Shown: piece after piece, positions 13,976-25,364 of the stretch | How positions within the stretch are numbered: position 1 is the stretch's first letter | How the letters are laid out: each line of letters begins with the position of its first letter | Program-made: the position numbers and the translations under genes | Source: Epiperipatus broadwayi | Taxonomy: Eukaryota > Onychophora > Udeonychophora > Euonychophora > Peripatidae | DNA: 64,000 nt | Assembly (NCBI GenBank): GCA_028023455.1 | Contig: JAQFVV010012441.1 | Coordinates: 6,762,957-6,826,956 of the forward strand | Direction of reading: 5' to 3' | Notes under the pieces: model-generated | What the model saw: only the letters and a program-made list of their open reading frames with translations | What the model was told of the DNA's origin: nothing | Databases searched by the model: none

Positions 13976-14285
13976 GACTTATTATATATGTTTAGAAAGA
14001 TTTTTTGTGAGGAATACAAAGAAATTATCACTGAAGATGTAATTTGCATTTTAGTTAATGTTAATTTCTAAATTATGAACAAACAATAAAATAATAATTA
14101 TTTCGGATGCAAAAATTTATTTTTTTCCTTATTTTTTATAGTTATTACTATTTAGTTTATGCTTATTGTTTTCCTTTGTTTTTTTAGTATCTAGCAATGT
14201 AATTGTTTTTACTCTTACATAATTAAAACTGAAGTTATTGTGAAAATTGTGTCTCAGGCCAGTATTTTAAAAAAATTCAATATGG

Positions 14286-14307
14286 CGTCTTAGTCCCAAG
14301 GAGTTAA
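14286..14307. other. Candidate right terminal repeat and TTAA of the piggyBac relic
   Basis: gtcttagtcccaaggagttaa ends in TTAA. Read on the minus strand it starts TTAACTCCTTGGGAC, similar in style to piggyBac termini, which begin at TTAA with a C/T-rich word. It lies about 330 bases beyond the possible C-terminal domain. No matching left end was found, so this is tentative. Confidence 0.35.
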
Positions 14308-14309
14308 AT

Positions 14310-15849
14310 TACTGTCAGTTAATTATTTATTTTCCTAAATTTCACTCACCAGAACTGTGTCAGCTTTTATTTTAAATTAAACCACTTTAAAAGGGGAGGG
14401 GGAACTTTAGGATGGGTATGAAGCAATGTATCTGTTTTAATATATATTCTATCAGTATATTATAGTACCCACAAAAGTTTTAAGTTTTTCATTTTCATAT
14501 TAAAACTGTCTAAATTTTTTTAACTACTTTTGCCATTTTGGAACAAAATGAAATATAAAATTACTATACTGAAATGATACTGTTCAGAATGAAACTGTGG
14601 AAAATTTTTGCATTAAGGCCAACTCAATCCACAATATATTATTACAAGACACACATTATGAGCATCACACAATTGCAGAGCATTTAATGCACTAAGCTCC
14701 TGAAAAAAGATACATGTAAAATTATTTTTAACAGCAATTTCATTGGATTATATATATGGTAAATTTTTAGATTGTAAAAAGGTTTAATAATTACGGACAC
14801 ATTAATATTTATACATTTTATTGATTACCTCACTTTTAACATTTTTTAAAGCTACTCTGTAAATTTTATTATCCTCTGTGTTTTATAGCTTTAATGCAAA
14901 GTAATGGAATCTCATATATTATCTATGTCTAATAAATTAATAATTATTAAGTATTTTTATTAAATTATAAATTATCAAATTTAATCATACTTTTTAATAA
15001 TTTGGAAGATTCATAATCAAACTTGAATACTTTATAGTAATAGAAAAAATATTTTAGGTTTCTTTTAGATGAATCAAAGCTCATCCAAAGATGAAATAAC
15101 ATTGTTAAGAAGTCAGTTTTATATTTTTATATTCAATTATGTTATTAAACTGAAAGTCTTAGAAGATTACAACTGAAGATGAGAAAGGTATAATAGCAAT
15201 CGCCCAAATTACCTCATCTGTTATAAAACTTTTCATAAGTGCACTTTTAACTCATTGTATAATATATTTGCAAAATTTAAGAAAAACGTGTGTGCTAAGG
15301 GTTGTACTTCAAGATAAAAGTCTTTTCCTCATCCTTCTCCATAAAAATAATAAAAGAAAATAATAAGTTATGTCTCACTTCCATAAAAACAAAATCAATA
15401 CAGAAACAAATTTGATGTCATATGAAGTTAGAATATATTTTTTTCGTGATAGAAAGAAAACTATTAAAAGTATGCTATAACAACGTTTGTTGTAATATGT
15501 ATGGGTATGCCTCTCTTTAATTAATTAATTAATTATTTGTAGTTTACCAGGTGATTGTAGCACAGAATAAAAAATATATATCATTTATGTTCTTTATTAT
15601 TTTTACAAAAAAGGCATTCTAAAAAGTAATAAAGAACCTAAATAATATTAATATTATATGGATTTGACAATGCAATAAGAAAGATAACGTTATAATAAAA
15701 AAAATACTAAGTATTTGTATAAGAAAACTTATGAAGAAAAACAACAAGTGAGAATGAAGTATTTTTGGAAAGACTATATTTCATGAGAGAAAGAATAGAT
15801 ACACTGATCACTGATAGTTGAAAAGCATAAAAGTAAACAATTTCTAATA
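14310..15849. other. AT-rich spacer, no gene seen
   Basis: Nothing recognisable beyond homopolymer runs and a short (TTAA)n tract near 15519-15534. Confidence 0.5.
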
Positions 15850-16280
15850 TGTAGGATTAATTTTGAAAAAAAAATGTAATCTAAGAGAAAGATATAGAAA
15901 TAATGATAAAATGAGAAAGCCAATAAAATGCTAAACTTATTTTTGTAGAGAAAAACACTATAAAAAATATCATGGTGCATAACATATTATCATATGCAAC
16001 AGACGTATGGGCAATAACATAGGAAATGGAGCAGAAATTGTTGACAACAGAATTGGATTGCTGAAGAAGATTAATAAGAAGATCAAGACTGGAGAAAAGG
16101 ACTTGAAAAAATAAAAGAAGTGATTGGAGGAGGAAAAGCATGTAAGATGGTGCATTCATGGAAAACTAGCATGATGATTGATTGAGAAGTAGAAAGATAA
16201 TCAATATTGTGAATAGAATGATATGACAGAAGAAACTACAAAAACCTATTGATTGTGAATCCCCTCAGCAGTGAGGATAT
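15850..16280 (+). pseudogene. LINE reverse-transcriptase C-terminal fragment
   Basis: Plus-strand frames read ILSYATDVWAIT (15982-16020), the LSYGSETWA-type motif just after the RT palm of many non-LTR elements. Next comes EMEQKLLTTELD, then RRSRLEK in another frame, which matches the RR..RKSRLERIRN region. Further downstream the sequence decays (GGGKACKMVHSW). At least one stop and frameshift are present. Minus-strand frames of up to 92 codons here are shadows rich in Phe, Leu and Ser. The LINE family cannot be fixed from so short a piece; it differs from the two better preserved LINE families in the window. Confidence 0.6.
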
Positions 16281-18035
16281 TTTGAAAGTGTAACATTTTT
16301 GTTTTAAACTTTATTTATTAATAATAAAATAGCCATTTATCAAACAATAGTTGTAAAGCAAACTGGGTTGACTATAAGCTATCTATCTAAAAAAAAATCC
16401 TCTTAAAAAAACCTTAACTATTTATTTCCATAAAATAATTTTCAATCTTCATCTACGTTTGAAATCTAGGTTGTGAATATGTAAAAAAAAAAAAACATAG
16501 TAAATTAAAAGCATTCTTACGATTTACTTTATATCTCAACATAAAGTTTTTAAATGGCAATAAATTAACATTATTAAATTTATTTAATTTTTTATCATGT
16601 AAATAATTTATATTTTATAAATTTCAATTCCTTTTCTTTATGAATTTTTAATTAAGTGAATAATATTTAATGAGCTTTGAATTTTATAAGATTTAATATA
16701 AGTCATTAAAATATTATCTATTTTCTTTTAACTAATAAAATATTGTTTAAGTTTAAACCGCAAGAGACCATAGGTAAATAATTTTCCCAGAAGACTTAGA
16801 AAAATATATTAAGCATCTTTATCAAAGTTAACCACGTGGGATTTCACTAGTTAAAAGCTTCGGTTTCCGTTGAAGAAAAAATATTAATTATCAAAAAACG
16901 TATAGCAATAGTAAATAAGTAAAAACTGAAAAAGTAATAGCGTGGGAAAATATCAAAGGCTGAAATAGCTTGAAGAAATACCGTACTGTGTAGTATTGTT
17001 GTTAAACATCGTGATGAAATTTAAAATCCCCACTCTATCGTATTTTTATTCTTAATGCTACGGAAAGAATTGAACTGGGAGATTTGAGGGATCGATTTTT
17101 GGTTAACTAAAATAAAACAAAAAAAAAATCTTCATCTTGATATTTTCCTGCTTAAATGCCAAGGTAATGATTATTATATATACATCGTCAAATGTACAAT
17201 ATATAACAAAACAAAGTATTACATATTTTTTCTAATTTATATTTTAATACATTTCACAGGCAAAGATGAGATGTGGAAACGGGTTTTCTTTCAACAAAGC
17301 TAGAAGAAAAGTCTCTTACTCAAAATACCATTCTGAACCTTAAAAAAACCTTTCATATTACTGTGAACTTATCTATTTTATACTACTCTAAACGTATCTA
17401 TTTCTCTTCTTGTATTATCCCTTCTAGTCTACTACTACTATATCTGTATTTTATATCTCATTTTAATAAAAGTTATTTTGTTTTTCCAATATTCCTTTAT
17501 TTTATGTCTTTTTCTAATTGTACAAGTCCAAATCAAAAAATTTCTATATCTTTTGCTTCTTTCACGTTTATGTTTTTTTCTATTTTTATTTAACTTACTT
17601 TGTATTTCTTTCAACATTTCAATTTCTAAAAACAAATATTCGATGTTTTCCTTCTTATCGCCACTAAAACAATAGTTAAATTCTTATCTTTTTTAACCCC
17701 TTCTCTTTTTTTAATGGATAAAATTACTGTCTTTCCCACATATTATCAAACTCTCTCTACTGATTTTATATATATTGACGCAGGACTGAATGTGAATTGA
17801 GTAACATATTAATTAAGCACATTTGACTCCCTCTGCCATAAAAATAACTTTATAGTTATCTGACATGCTTATGAACTATTTATATTTTGATATGCTTAAA
17901 ACTCCTTTTCCTTCACACCTAAATAAATTATATGAATAAACTATCTTAAGATGCATTCTTATTGGCCACCACTACTTAATTGATTTTTATGTTACAATCT
18001 TTCATCAAATTTGCCACTTGTAAATAAAACTGTAA
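16281..18035. other. AT-rich spacer, no gene seen
   Basis: Overlapping frames on both strands at 17273-17675 have no recognisable motif. The minus frame (17438-17635) is Lys/Arg-rich and the plus frames are Phe/Ser/Leu-rich, as expected of biased sequence. Confidence 0.45.
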
Positions 18036-18084
18036 TATATATATATACCAAAACTGTCTAACACTATACTAGCAAAAAATAAAA

Positions 18085-18318
18085 TGCAAAAACATAAAAC
18101 AATACAGTACTAGATTAAATTCAAAATCTTACCAAAATCCTTACACAACCATGGTTTCATCTACTACAAATAGACCTTCTCAAGTGAAAATCAACCTAAA
18201 AGAAAACATATATTTTCATCTGAGAAGGTCTATTTGTAGTAGATGAAACCATGGTTGTGTAAGGATTTTGGTAAAATTTAGAATTTAATCTAGTACTGTA
18301 TTCTTTTATGTTTTTGCA
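18085..18318. repeat. Foldback repeat family FB2, copy 1
   Basis: Arms 18085-18182 and 18221-18318 (98 bases each), nearly perfect, around a 38-base loop. Bracketed by (TA)n tracts at about 18036-18048 and 18319-18330. The inner arm (aaccatggtttcatctactacaaatagaccttctcaag) is clearly related to the hairpin at 51845-52031 (aacctaaggtttcactgctacaagcagacttctcaag), so the two are one family. No coding capacity. Confidence 0.93.
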
Positions 18319-18330
18319 CATATATATATA

Positions 18331-18689
18331 TGTCCACAGATGGCGTTCTACCAAAGACGCCCATCAAGCGTATGTTTTGTTTACATAAACGTCAGAGTAG
18401 TTAGTATTCACTATCTCTAACTATAATTCCACTTTCAGATCATGATTTCTAGCTATTTGCTATCGTCAGTGAAAGACAGGAATAAAGATTCTTTATTCCT
18501 GTCTTTCACTGACGATAGCAAATAGCTTGAAACTTTATTCCTGTCTTTCACTGACGATAGCAAATAGCTTGAAATCATGATCTGAAAGTGGAATTATAGT
18601 TAGAGATAGTGAATACTAACTACTCTGACGTTTATGTAAACAAAACATACGCTTGATGGGCGTTTTTGGTAGAACGCCATCTGTGGACA
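18331..18689. repeat. Foldback repeat family FB3, copy 1, with internal duplication
   Basis: Ends are tgtccacagatggcgttcta and its reverse complement. Arms run inward through caagcgtatg, gtttacataaacgtcagagt and tattcactatctctaa to the core gctatttgctatcgtcagtg / cactgacgatagcaaatagc. The core is duplicated on the right side (about 18499-18535 and 18537-18573), so the hairpin has an extra tandem segment. The words gtttacataaacgt, agagt and the 'tggtag/aa.c.ccat' end module recur at 41640-41890, linking it to that composite. It abuts (TA)n at 18321-18330. Confidence 0.9.
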
Positions 18690-18737
18690 GAAATACAAGC
18701 GTTAGCAAGTTTTTTAACTTGCATTTTTGTTTATCAT

Positions 18738-18750
18738 ATATATATATATC
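18738..18750. repeat. Short (TA)n tract right of FB3
   Basis: atatatatatat run after a short unique stretch. It forms the right-hand (TA)n bracket of the FB3 hairpin. Confidence 0.7.
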
Positions 18751-19084
18751 ATGTTTTGATCCACATGAACTGATGGTGATCTTTTTTTAAATTGACTTTA
18801 TAAAAGTTTTGGGTGACAATTGTTAATCTCAATAGTTACATACTTTTCATAAATGATGTAATTCTACAAAATTTCTACTATTTAAGTTAATATAAACAGG
18901 TAAATATAATACTAACATAAGTCTTAAAAGCACTGAACTAGTGCCATGTCAGTGTAAACTGATTATAGATCCAGTTTTTATCTGAATGGTCTTCTCCTAG
19001 GAAAAATTGTTCTCATTGTATCAGTGTCAATTATTATTTATTGCTTACACTAAAATAGTTTCATAGTTAGTACAAAAGTCTTCT

Positions 19085-19085
19085 G

Positions 19086-19124
<39 letters not shown>

Positions 19125-19184
19125 AATATCTTTATATATATATATATATATATATAAATAAAGATATTCACAGGTTACAGATTG
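19085..19184. repeat. (TA)n tracts with a palindromic tgtgaatatctttа-type pair
   Basis: Two (TA)n runs (19087-19120 and about 19133-19156) flank one arm of a short palindrome: tgtgaatatcttta at 19121-19134 and taaagatattcaca at 19159-19172. The pair frames the second run and together with it forms a hairpin. Confidence 0.85.
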
Positions 19185-19592
19185 GCATGCTTTACAAACT
19201 TATCCATGTATGATTTTGATGATGAATATACTAACATTAAGCAAGCCATCAACTAAGTGATAAACAAAATATAAATTAGGGTTGTAGAGGCACTGTAAAT
19301 ATTGGCTTATAACAGTGTTAAAGTTCCACTAATAAAAGTATGACATGTGCAAACTTTCTCCTATTTGGAAGAATTTTTAAAAAGCATATTACTCTAAAAA
19401 CTTTTTGACTATTTTTTTTCAACTTTATATATCTGTTTACACTATTGCTGGAACTTTAACAATGTTATAAACCATACAGCACCTCTACAACCACTTTTAT
19501 AAGTTTCTATTCATCACCCAATTGACTGCTTATGGTATAAGTCAAAACGGTCGGTGTATTCATTTCCAAAATCATACATGGATAAATGCAAA
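19185..19592. repeat. Foldback repeat FB4
   Basis: Outer arms acttatccatgtatgattttg (from about 19198) and caaaatcatacatggataaa (to about 19587). Inner arms ggttgtagaggcactgta / cagcacctctacaacc and taacagtgttaaagttcc / ggaactttaacaatgtta. The centre (about 19335-19445) is T- and A-rich and single copy. Arms are more diverged than in FB1-FB3, so the insertion is older. A (TA)n tract sits just to its left. Confidence 0.8.
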
Positions 19593-20669
19593 ATATATCG
19601 TTTATATATGTATGTTATATGTTATGTGATCTACTGAGAAAAAGATTTTATAATTCCAAAAAATATTGTGGCATTATAAGTTTACTCTGCCGTTGCATAG
19701 TACCCTGGAGTTTAAATTCAAACATTTATTCCAAGATGTATTAAGTGTTGGTTAGTTAATGAGAATGTAGCCACTTTTAGCTGAAGATATCAAGATATAC
19801 TGTTTTGAATGTCTGCAACTATTTATTATAAGACTTACTATTAAAATAAGATGCAAGTTTAACAACTGTCGATAAAAGTTTAACCTACCTATGAATGTAA
19901 TCCAAAGGATTTATCTTTAATTGTAAAGGCAATAATTTATTCAATGCCTATTAAATATTTCATTTAATTTGATATTCATACAATAACAAGCTCAATGTTT
20001 AGTAATTAATTTTTAATTAATTAAGCATTAATGTACAGTGCATATAAATGTAAAATCTTACTGAATTTGGTGAATTACCGTAATCTTGTTGCTTGAAAAT
20101 TATTTGATTAAAATAAGAATAGTAATATAGTAAAAATAATATAATAAAAATATTGATACTCTCAGATTCTTATAGTAAAGACCTCTGTGCATTTCTGATT
20201 ATAATTAATTATTTCTATAGTTAACCAATTCTCTCTCTTTATATTGCATGACTACATATATAGTTTAGGTAGACAAATTTATACTCAATTGATAAAATTT
20301 AATGATAAGTGAATATTCTAAATAATTTGCAATCACGTTGTATTATAAATCAGAGAACTAATTAAAAACTGGCAATAAAGTAACTTAACATTATCTAATA
20401 CATGTATCTGTCTGAATGCATATAAATCTGTATGTGCACACGCATTTATTTAAATATATGCAAAGTTAAACGTTTCTCTAATGTGATTTTTGCAAGAAAA
20501 AAATTAATGTATAGGATAGTATAATCAAACTTATATTACTGATTATAATGAAATCTTAATTACATTCTATGAATTCCTTTTTGTAGAATTATTGTAATGT
20601 ACATCGATATACGTTTCTGGACAGATTTTAAATTCACTGAGTAGAAAGACAGCACAACTACCTTGTATG
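19593..20669. other. AT-rich spacer, no gene seen
   Basis: No coding or repeat signal recognised. Confidence 0.5.
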
Positions 20670-21110
20670 ACTCTCCAGAAATATTATTCATTATTGGATA
20701 ATTTTTAATCTAATGAATGACTAATAAAAATTATTAATATACTTCTATTAAGAGGTTTGTGTCAATGTTATGAGCAGCAAGTTTAACACTAATCAATAAA
20801 ACCGTAGTAATTTGCTATTTATATATACTAAACAATGATATGTGCAAATGCTTGTATCTGGGTCAACTGATGAATACTGGTTCTACATGAAATGTGTATC
20901 TTGTGGTTCATGCATTGTTTTCACATGTCTTTGATCATATGTTTATGGTTACATCCTTCCACAAGATGTTAAAAGTGAATCGAAACCAGTCCCTATCTTG
21001 TTCGAGAGTGGTGTAGTGAAAATTACACTACAGAAATATTATTCATTATTGGATAATCTCTAGCCTCAAATAAATGGTTAATAAAAATTATTAATACAGC
21101 AGAACTAAGT
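20670..21110. repeat. Direct-repeat pair flanking a short insert with family-S-like words
   Basis: A ~75-base block (agaaatattattcattattggataat ... taataaaaattattaatac) occurs at 20673-20745 and again at 21030-21102, 357 bases apart. The insert contains gggtcaactgatgaatactggttc followed by acatgaaatgtgtatcttg, resembling the family-S core (ggaccaactgatgattgctggtt). It may be a tandem duplication or a large element flanked by its own repeats. Confidence 0.6.
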
Positions 21111-21214
21111 TTCTTTCAGGAATTTATATGCTGATAGTACTATTAATCAAAAATGTTTATATCCCAGTCGTAAACAATAAGTTCTTTTAAATTTTTTATA
21201 AAAACACTTTATTT

Positions 21215-21790
21215 TCAATCACCATCAATTCATCGCAGGATGAGTATTTTCAAATTCAATATATAGCCTTTCTTTTTGCAGAACACACCAAAAAACCTCG
21301 TTCATCTATTTTGTGTTAGTCTCCTTCGATCTCTTTTATAATCTTTTGATATCTAGTTTAATACTTTAACTTTTCTTCTATTATTATCTCAGTTAGTAAT
21401 ATGTCCAGCCAATCTCCATTTCAGTCTCTTAATTCTTTAAATATGATACATGTTTGTTTTTTCACCCATATATTTCATTTTTGATTTATTTTGTTACTTC
21501 CGATATACCTCTCCATAATGTTGAGTGTCTCTGAATTTTTCTTCTGTTAAATATCCAAGAACTCAGATCCATAAGCAAGAACTTTTAACAAAATATCTAC
21601 TAAAATCTCTCTTTTGCTAACATATTTGCAACTTTTCTTTTAATATTAAATTTCTATCACAAGCAGTCCAAGTTTGATTTTATGATTAATTTCATCCATT
21701 ATGTTTCCATCTGTATTATTAATCTGAACAAGATACTTATAGTTTTTTAACTTATCAATCTATTTTATCTTTCAAAAAAACTTCTGAACA
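21215..21790 (-). pseudogene. RTE-type LINE 3' fragment (copy b)
   Basis: Nucleotide alignment with 24400-25000 and 48540-49150 is visible throughout: tatgtccagcc.atctcca.ttcagtct, cagatccataag.aagaact, ttaatttcatccattatgtttccatctgtatta. On the minus strand this is the RT C-terminus and tail. It is more diverged than the other two copies, with small indels, so it is the oldest of the three. 5' truncated, as is usual for LINE insertion. Confidence 0.85.
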
Positions 21791-22160
21791 TAAATATGCA
21801 TGCATACACTTATATTCGATAAAAAATGAATTCTTTTTTATCGATAAGCCATGTTATTACATAAATGTTAGATCTAGATAATAATAGCTAAAAAAGTGAT
21901 TATTTAATCTATAAATATGCCACCTAACTTCTTTCAAATTAATCTTATGTCAGGCTTTGGTATTAGTAAGCATTATATTTGATATAGTCGAAATTCGGAA
22001 GTTCATTTTTTTAAAATATTATAAATTACAAGTTTATATCCAGCCTATGGATAGGCCATCTTTTTTTTTTAATTGGTTGATTTAACTTCGCTTTTTTTTT
22101 TCAGATTTAATGTAAACTAAACAAAAGATTTTAATATTATGTAAATTAATATACTGTACA

Positions 22161-22490
22161 GGCTTACACACTCCTGTACATATATGTAATATATAAGGGA
22201 TTCAAAGTCAGACTTTCACATGACCCTCAGCTCTCCATGCCATCTCATATTGCTGACCCATCTGATCATACCCATGCTGAAAAAATAAATAATCACCAAT
22301 ATATGTATTTCATGCTAAACCAGCAATCATCAGTTGGTCCAGATTACTATCTCCACACATATATACAATCAGTGCTCAGCTTTATATTAAGATAGCCAAT
22401 CTTCATACTTTAATTGACAGGCTATTTTTTCAACATGTGTATGATCAGGTGGGTCAGCAATATGAGATGGGATGGAAGCTGAGTGTCGTG
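22161..22490 (-). repeat. Short repeat family S, copy 3, with an inverted second head
   Basis: 22161-22430 matches copy 1 and the reverse complement of copy 4 closely. From 22430, aacatgtgtatgatcaggtgggtcagcaatatgagatgg is the reverse complement of the head module at about 22229-22275 in the same copy. Two S heads therefore face each other and form a long hairpin. Just to the right, cagaaatgtacttt (22527-22540) and aagtgtacacaatat hint at another small palindrome. Confidence 0.8.
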
Positions 22491-23473
22491 TAAATAAATG
22501 TGAGAAATTCACAATTGAAAAACTTCAGAAATGTACTTTGCCGGGTACATTTCTGAAGTGTACACAATATATTAAAGTAATAAATATATCTAAATTAATA
22601 AAAGCTAAATTAAAATTTGAATTTTTAAATATACCTCTTATATTCGGTTATTAAGTTATATATAGTTAGGTATACTTTTCTCTATAATAAAATCCATACT
22701 TTGTTATGAATTTGACAGCTTTATGAACAACAAAGTATTGATTTTATATAATAAGATTATTTACTGGCGCGCTCTCTAAATAAAAAAATTCTGAGGGAAC
22801 TCCAATAAAGTCATTCCAGACAAACATATATTCAGACAACAGACAAAATATGGATTTTATGTATATTATAAAATTCTATGTATAAAAATATAAATATGTA
22901 TGTGGGTGTATTTAATTCTAAAACAAGTTCGTGTGATCATGCAGCATAATTTATTTTATAATTTTGAAAGCATAGAATTAAATTTGGAGTGCTTAGGAGT
23001 TTCTATTATTATTAAAAGGAAATTTCCCTATGTATTTGAAAAAGAGAGATTTTAATCTATATCTTGATCTGAGAATTGTACATTCAGCAGAAGAGTAATT
23101 TAGAGACTTCAGATCAGTGAAAGATGTATAGATATGTAGGAGTAACAAAAAAAGATGATTGAGAAAACAAACATGTATCACCACCAACAGTAAAAGTACT
23201 AACTATTTAACTTTTGCAGTAATAAGCCGTACTATTAAAAATTTCATCTTTCAAATATTGCTAGAATAATTCTTTTTTTTTTTTGATTATCTGTAAATTT
23301 CTTCAACTTTAACATGGTGAATTACTTAAATAGCTGAAGGTGTAAACTGGAAAAATGAATAAACATTGATTAAAGAAAACACTTTTCTTTATATTTTCTC
23401 ATCTGCCTTGTAATTGACGTAGCTTAATAAATCTCTATTAATTATTTCAAAGCTTGTGTTTCATAGTGAGAGA
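22491..23473. other. AT-rich spacer, no gene seen
   Basis: A small palindrome (agaaatgtactttgccgggtacatttct, about 22526-22554) is the only structure noted. Confidence 0.5.
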
Positions 23474-24250
23474 CATGTAACATGATTTTATTATTACTAT
23501 TATTTTGCTGTTGGGTGCTTTGGCTGAATTAAATTACAAAGCCCATTAATATATGGGATATCTGAATTAAATTCAGACCCATATGATTATTTCAGTTGGA
23601 GAGCTGAATTTAAAAACTTGTACATGTCTAAATATTTCAGATCTTCTTTTTAAGAGTTAACTTTTAGATAAATGCTTATATTGAGTTAGTTTTTTGAATC
23701 TGGTTTCCCAGTTTCTCACTGAATAGGATGTGGATAATCCTAGATAAAGATGATTTGAATGCTTTCTCTTATAGCATTTATCATCAAAAAAAGCTTGTTT
23801 GAGCTATTGAAATGCTCTTTATATTACATATTGGTAAAGGTAAGCTATATAGGTCATTTTATTACTATTATTACTTTGCTGTTTGGGGCTTTGGCTAAAT
23901 TAAATTACAAAGATCATTAATATATGGAATATCTGAATTAAGTTCAGACCAATTTGATTATTTTAATTAAAGAGCTGAATTTAAAGACTTTTAGATGTTT
24001 AAAAAATTCAGATCTTTCTTCTTAATAGTCAACTTTAGATAAATGCCTATCGAGTTATTTTTTTGAATCTGGTGTCCGAGCTTCTCACTGAAGACAGCCA
24101 TATCAGTCTAGGGATGGGTACAATCCTAGATAAAGATGATTTGAATGATTTTTCTTGCAACATTTATCATAAAAAAAGCTTGTTTGACTATTGAAATGCT
24201 CTTTATATCACATATTGATAAATGCAATCTATATAGGTCATGTGACATAC
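23474..24250. repeat. Two tandem ~371-bp units (family D)
   Basis: Unit 1 (about 23480-23850) and unit 2 (about 23851-24240) align end to end: gctttggct.aattaaattacaaag, attcagacc, gagctgaatttaaa.actt, cagatctt, gataaatgc, tttttgaatctgg, ctagataaagatgatttgaatg and aaaaaagcttgttt. The offset between equivalent bases is 371. The sequence catgattttattact recurs at both edges. A diverged copy of the unit is recognisable inverted at 41100-41480. Confidence 0.9.
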
Positions 24251-24266
24251 AACATGATTTTATTAC

Positions 24267-24312
24267 TATATATATATATATGTGTGTGTGCGTGTGTGAG
24301 TGTGTGTGTCAT
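24267..24312. repeat. (TA)n(TG)n microsatellite
   Basis: Alternating TA followed by mixed TG/CG repeats, between family D and the 3' side of RTE copy c. Confidence 0.9.
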
Positions 24313-24390
24313 TGATAATCAACAATTTCTCGTCAAAGCAATCTACTTTAATCAATAAAGGTGAAAATCCATCTTATCTGCAGTCTAATC

Positions 24391-25358
24391 AGGATCAACC
24401 ATTATCAATCCACTGCCAGATGGTCTCTCCAAGTTCAATCCATCTTCTCTGATCTCCAGCTTTTTTTTTTCACATCATCCATACACAATTTCTTATTTCA
24501 TCTATCCATTTCACATGTGATCTTTTTCTGAGTCTTTTACAATCTCTTGGAATTGAGTTTGATTTCAATTGTCCATCTATTATCATCTCTTCTAGCAATA
24601 TGTCCAGCCCATCTCCACTTCAGTCTTTTAATTATATTAAATGAGATCAATAATACCTGTTTGTTCTCTTACCCATATATTGCATTTTTGATTTCTTCTT
24701 GTTACTCCCAACATGTATCTCTCCATATTTTTGTGTGGTCTGAAGTCTTTGTATTGCTCTTCTATTAAGTGTCCTAGTCTCAGATCCATAAGTAAGAACT
24801 GATAAAACATATTTATTAAAAACCTTCCTTTTCAAATACATAAGTGTATTTTCTTTTACTATCAAGTCATTTCTACCAAAAGCACTCCTACCAAGTTTAA
24901 TTCTATGATTAATTTCATCCATTATGTTTCCATCTGTATTAATAATCTGACCAAGGGATTTGTAACTGTTAACTTCCTCTAATTCATCATAATCAATCTT
25001 TATTTTCATATTTTGAGAAAATCTATTAAACATTACTTTAGTCTTTTTAACATTTATCTTTAGTCCTACTTTCATCTGTTAACTCCTGCAACATTCCCTG
25101 TAACTCTAAAGCATTATTTGCAAAAACAACTACATCATCTGCAAAATCTAAATGACTTAAATAATCTCCATTTATTTTCACTCCTTTAGCTACCAATTTT
25201 AATCCACAAAATGCTTCTTGCAACACTGCTGTAAATATTTTGGATATATGGAGTCACCCTGTCATATACCTTCTCAATGTTGACTTTCCTAGTATCATTA
25301 TGTAATCTAATTGTTGCTGTTGCATTTTTGTAAGTATTCTTTAAAATATACACTATAC
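24391..25358 (-). pseudogene. RTE-type LINE, 5'-truncated (copy c)
   Basis: The intact minus frame at 24647-25075 (142 codons) reads MKVGLKINVKKTKVMFNRF, the conserved block after the RT FADD motif. NSYKSLGQIINTDG, AFGRNDLIV and VLSVLTYGSETRTLNRR follow, with HVGSNKK near its end. Upstream to about 25358, frameshifted sequence still covers ATATIRLHN and the region around FADD. The protein would be reverse transcriptase acting in target-primed reverse transcription. The 5' end of the alignment at 25358 meets the unrelated three-unit repeat. The nearly intact RT tail suggests it is younger than copy b. Confidence 0.9.
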
Positions 25359-25364
25359 TAAAGA

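Noticed and set aside
15774-16159. Overlapping minus ORFs of 61-92 codons with many hydrophobic residues
   Set aside because: The plus strand carries a recognisable LINE RT tail (ILSYATDVWAIT); the minus frames are its complement.
17273-17675. Frames of 65-106 codons on both strands
   Set aside because: Biased composition (Lys/Arg on one strand, Phe/Ser on the other) and no motif; not supportable as a gene.
23474-24250. CRISPR-like or LTR interpretation of the direct repeats
   Set aside because: Two long contiguous units with no spacers, no primer-binding site and no internal coding region; a simple tandem duplication explains them.
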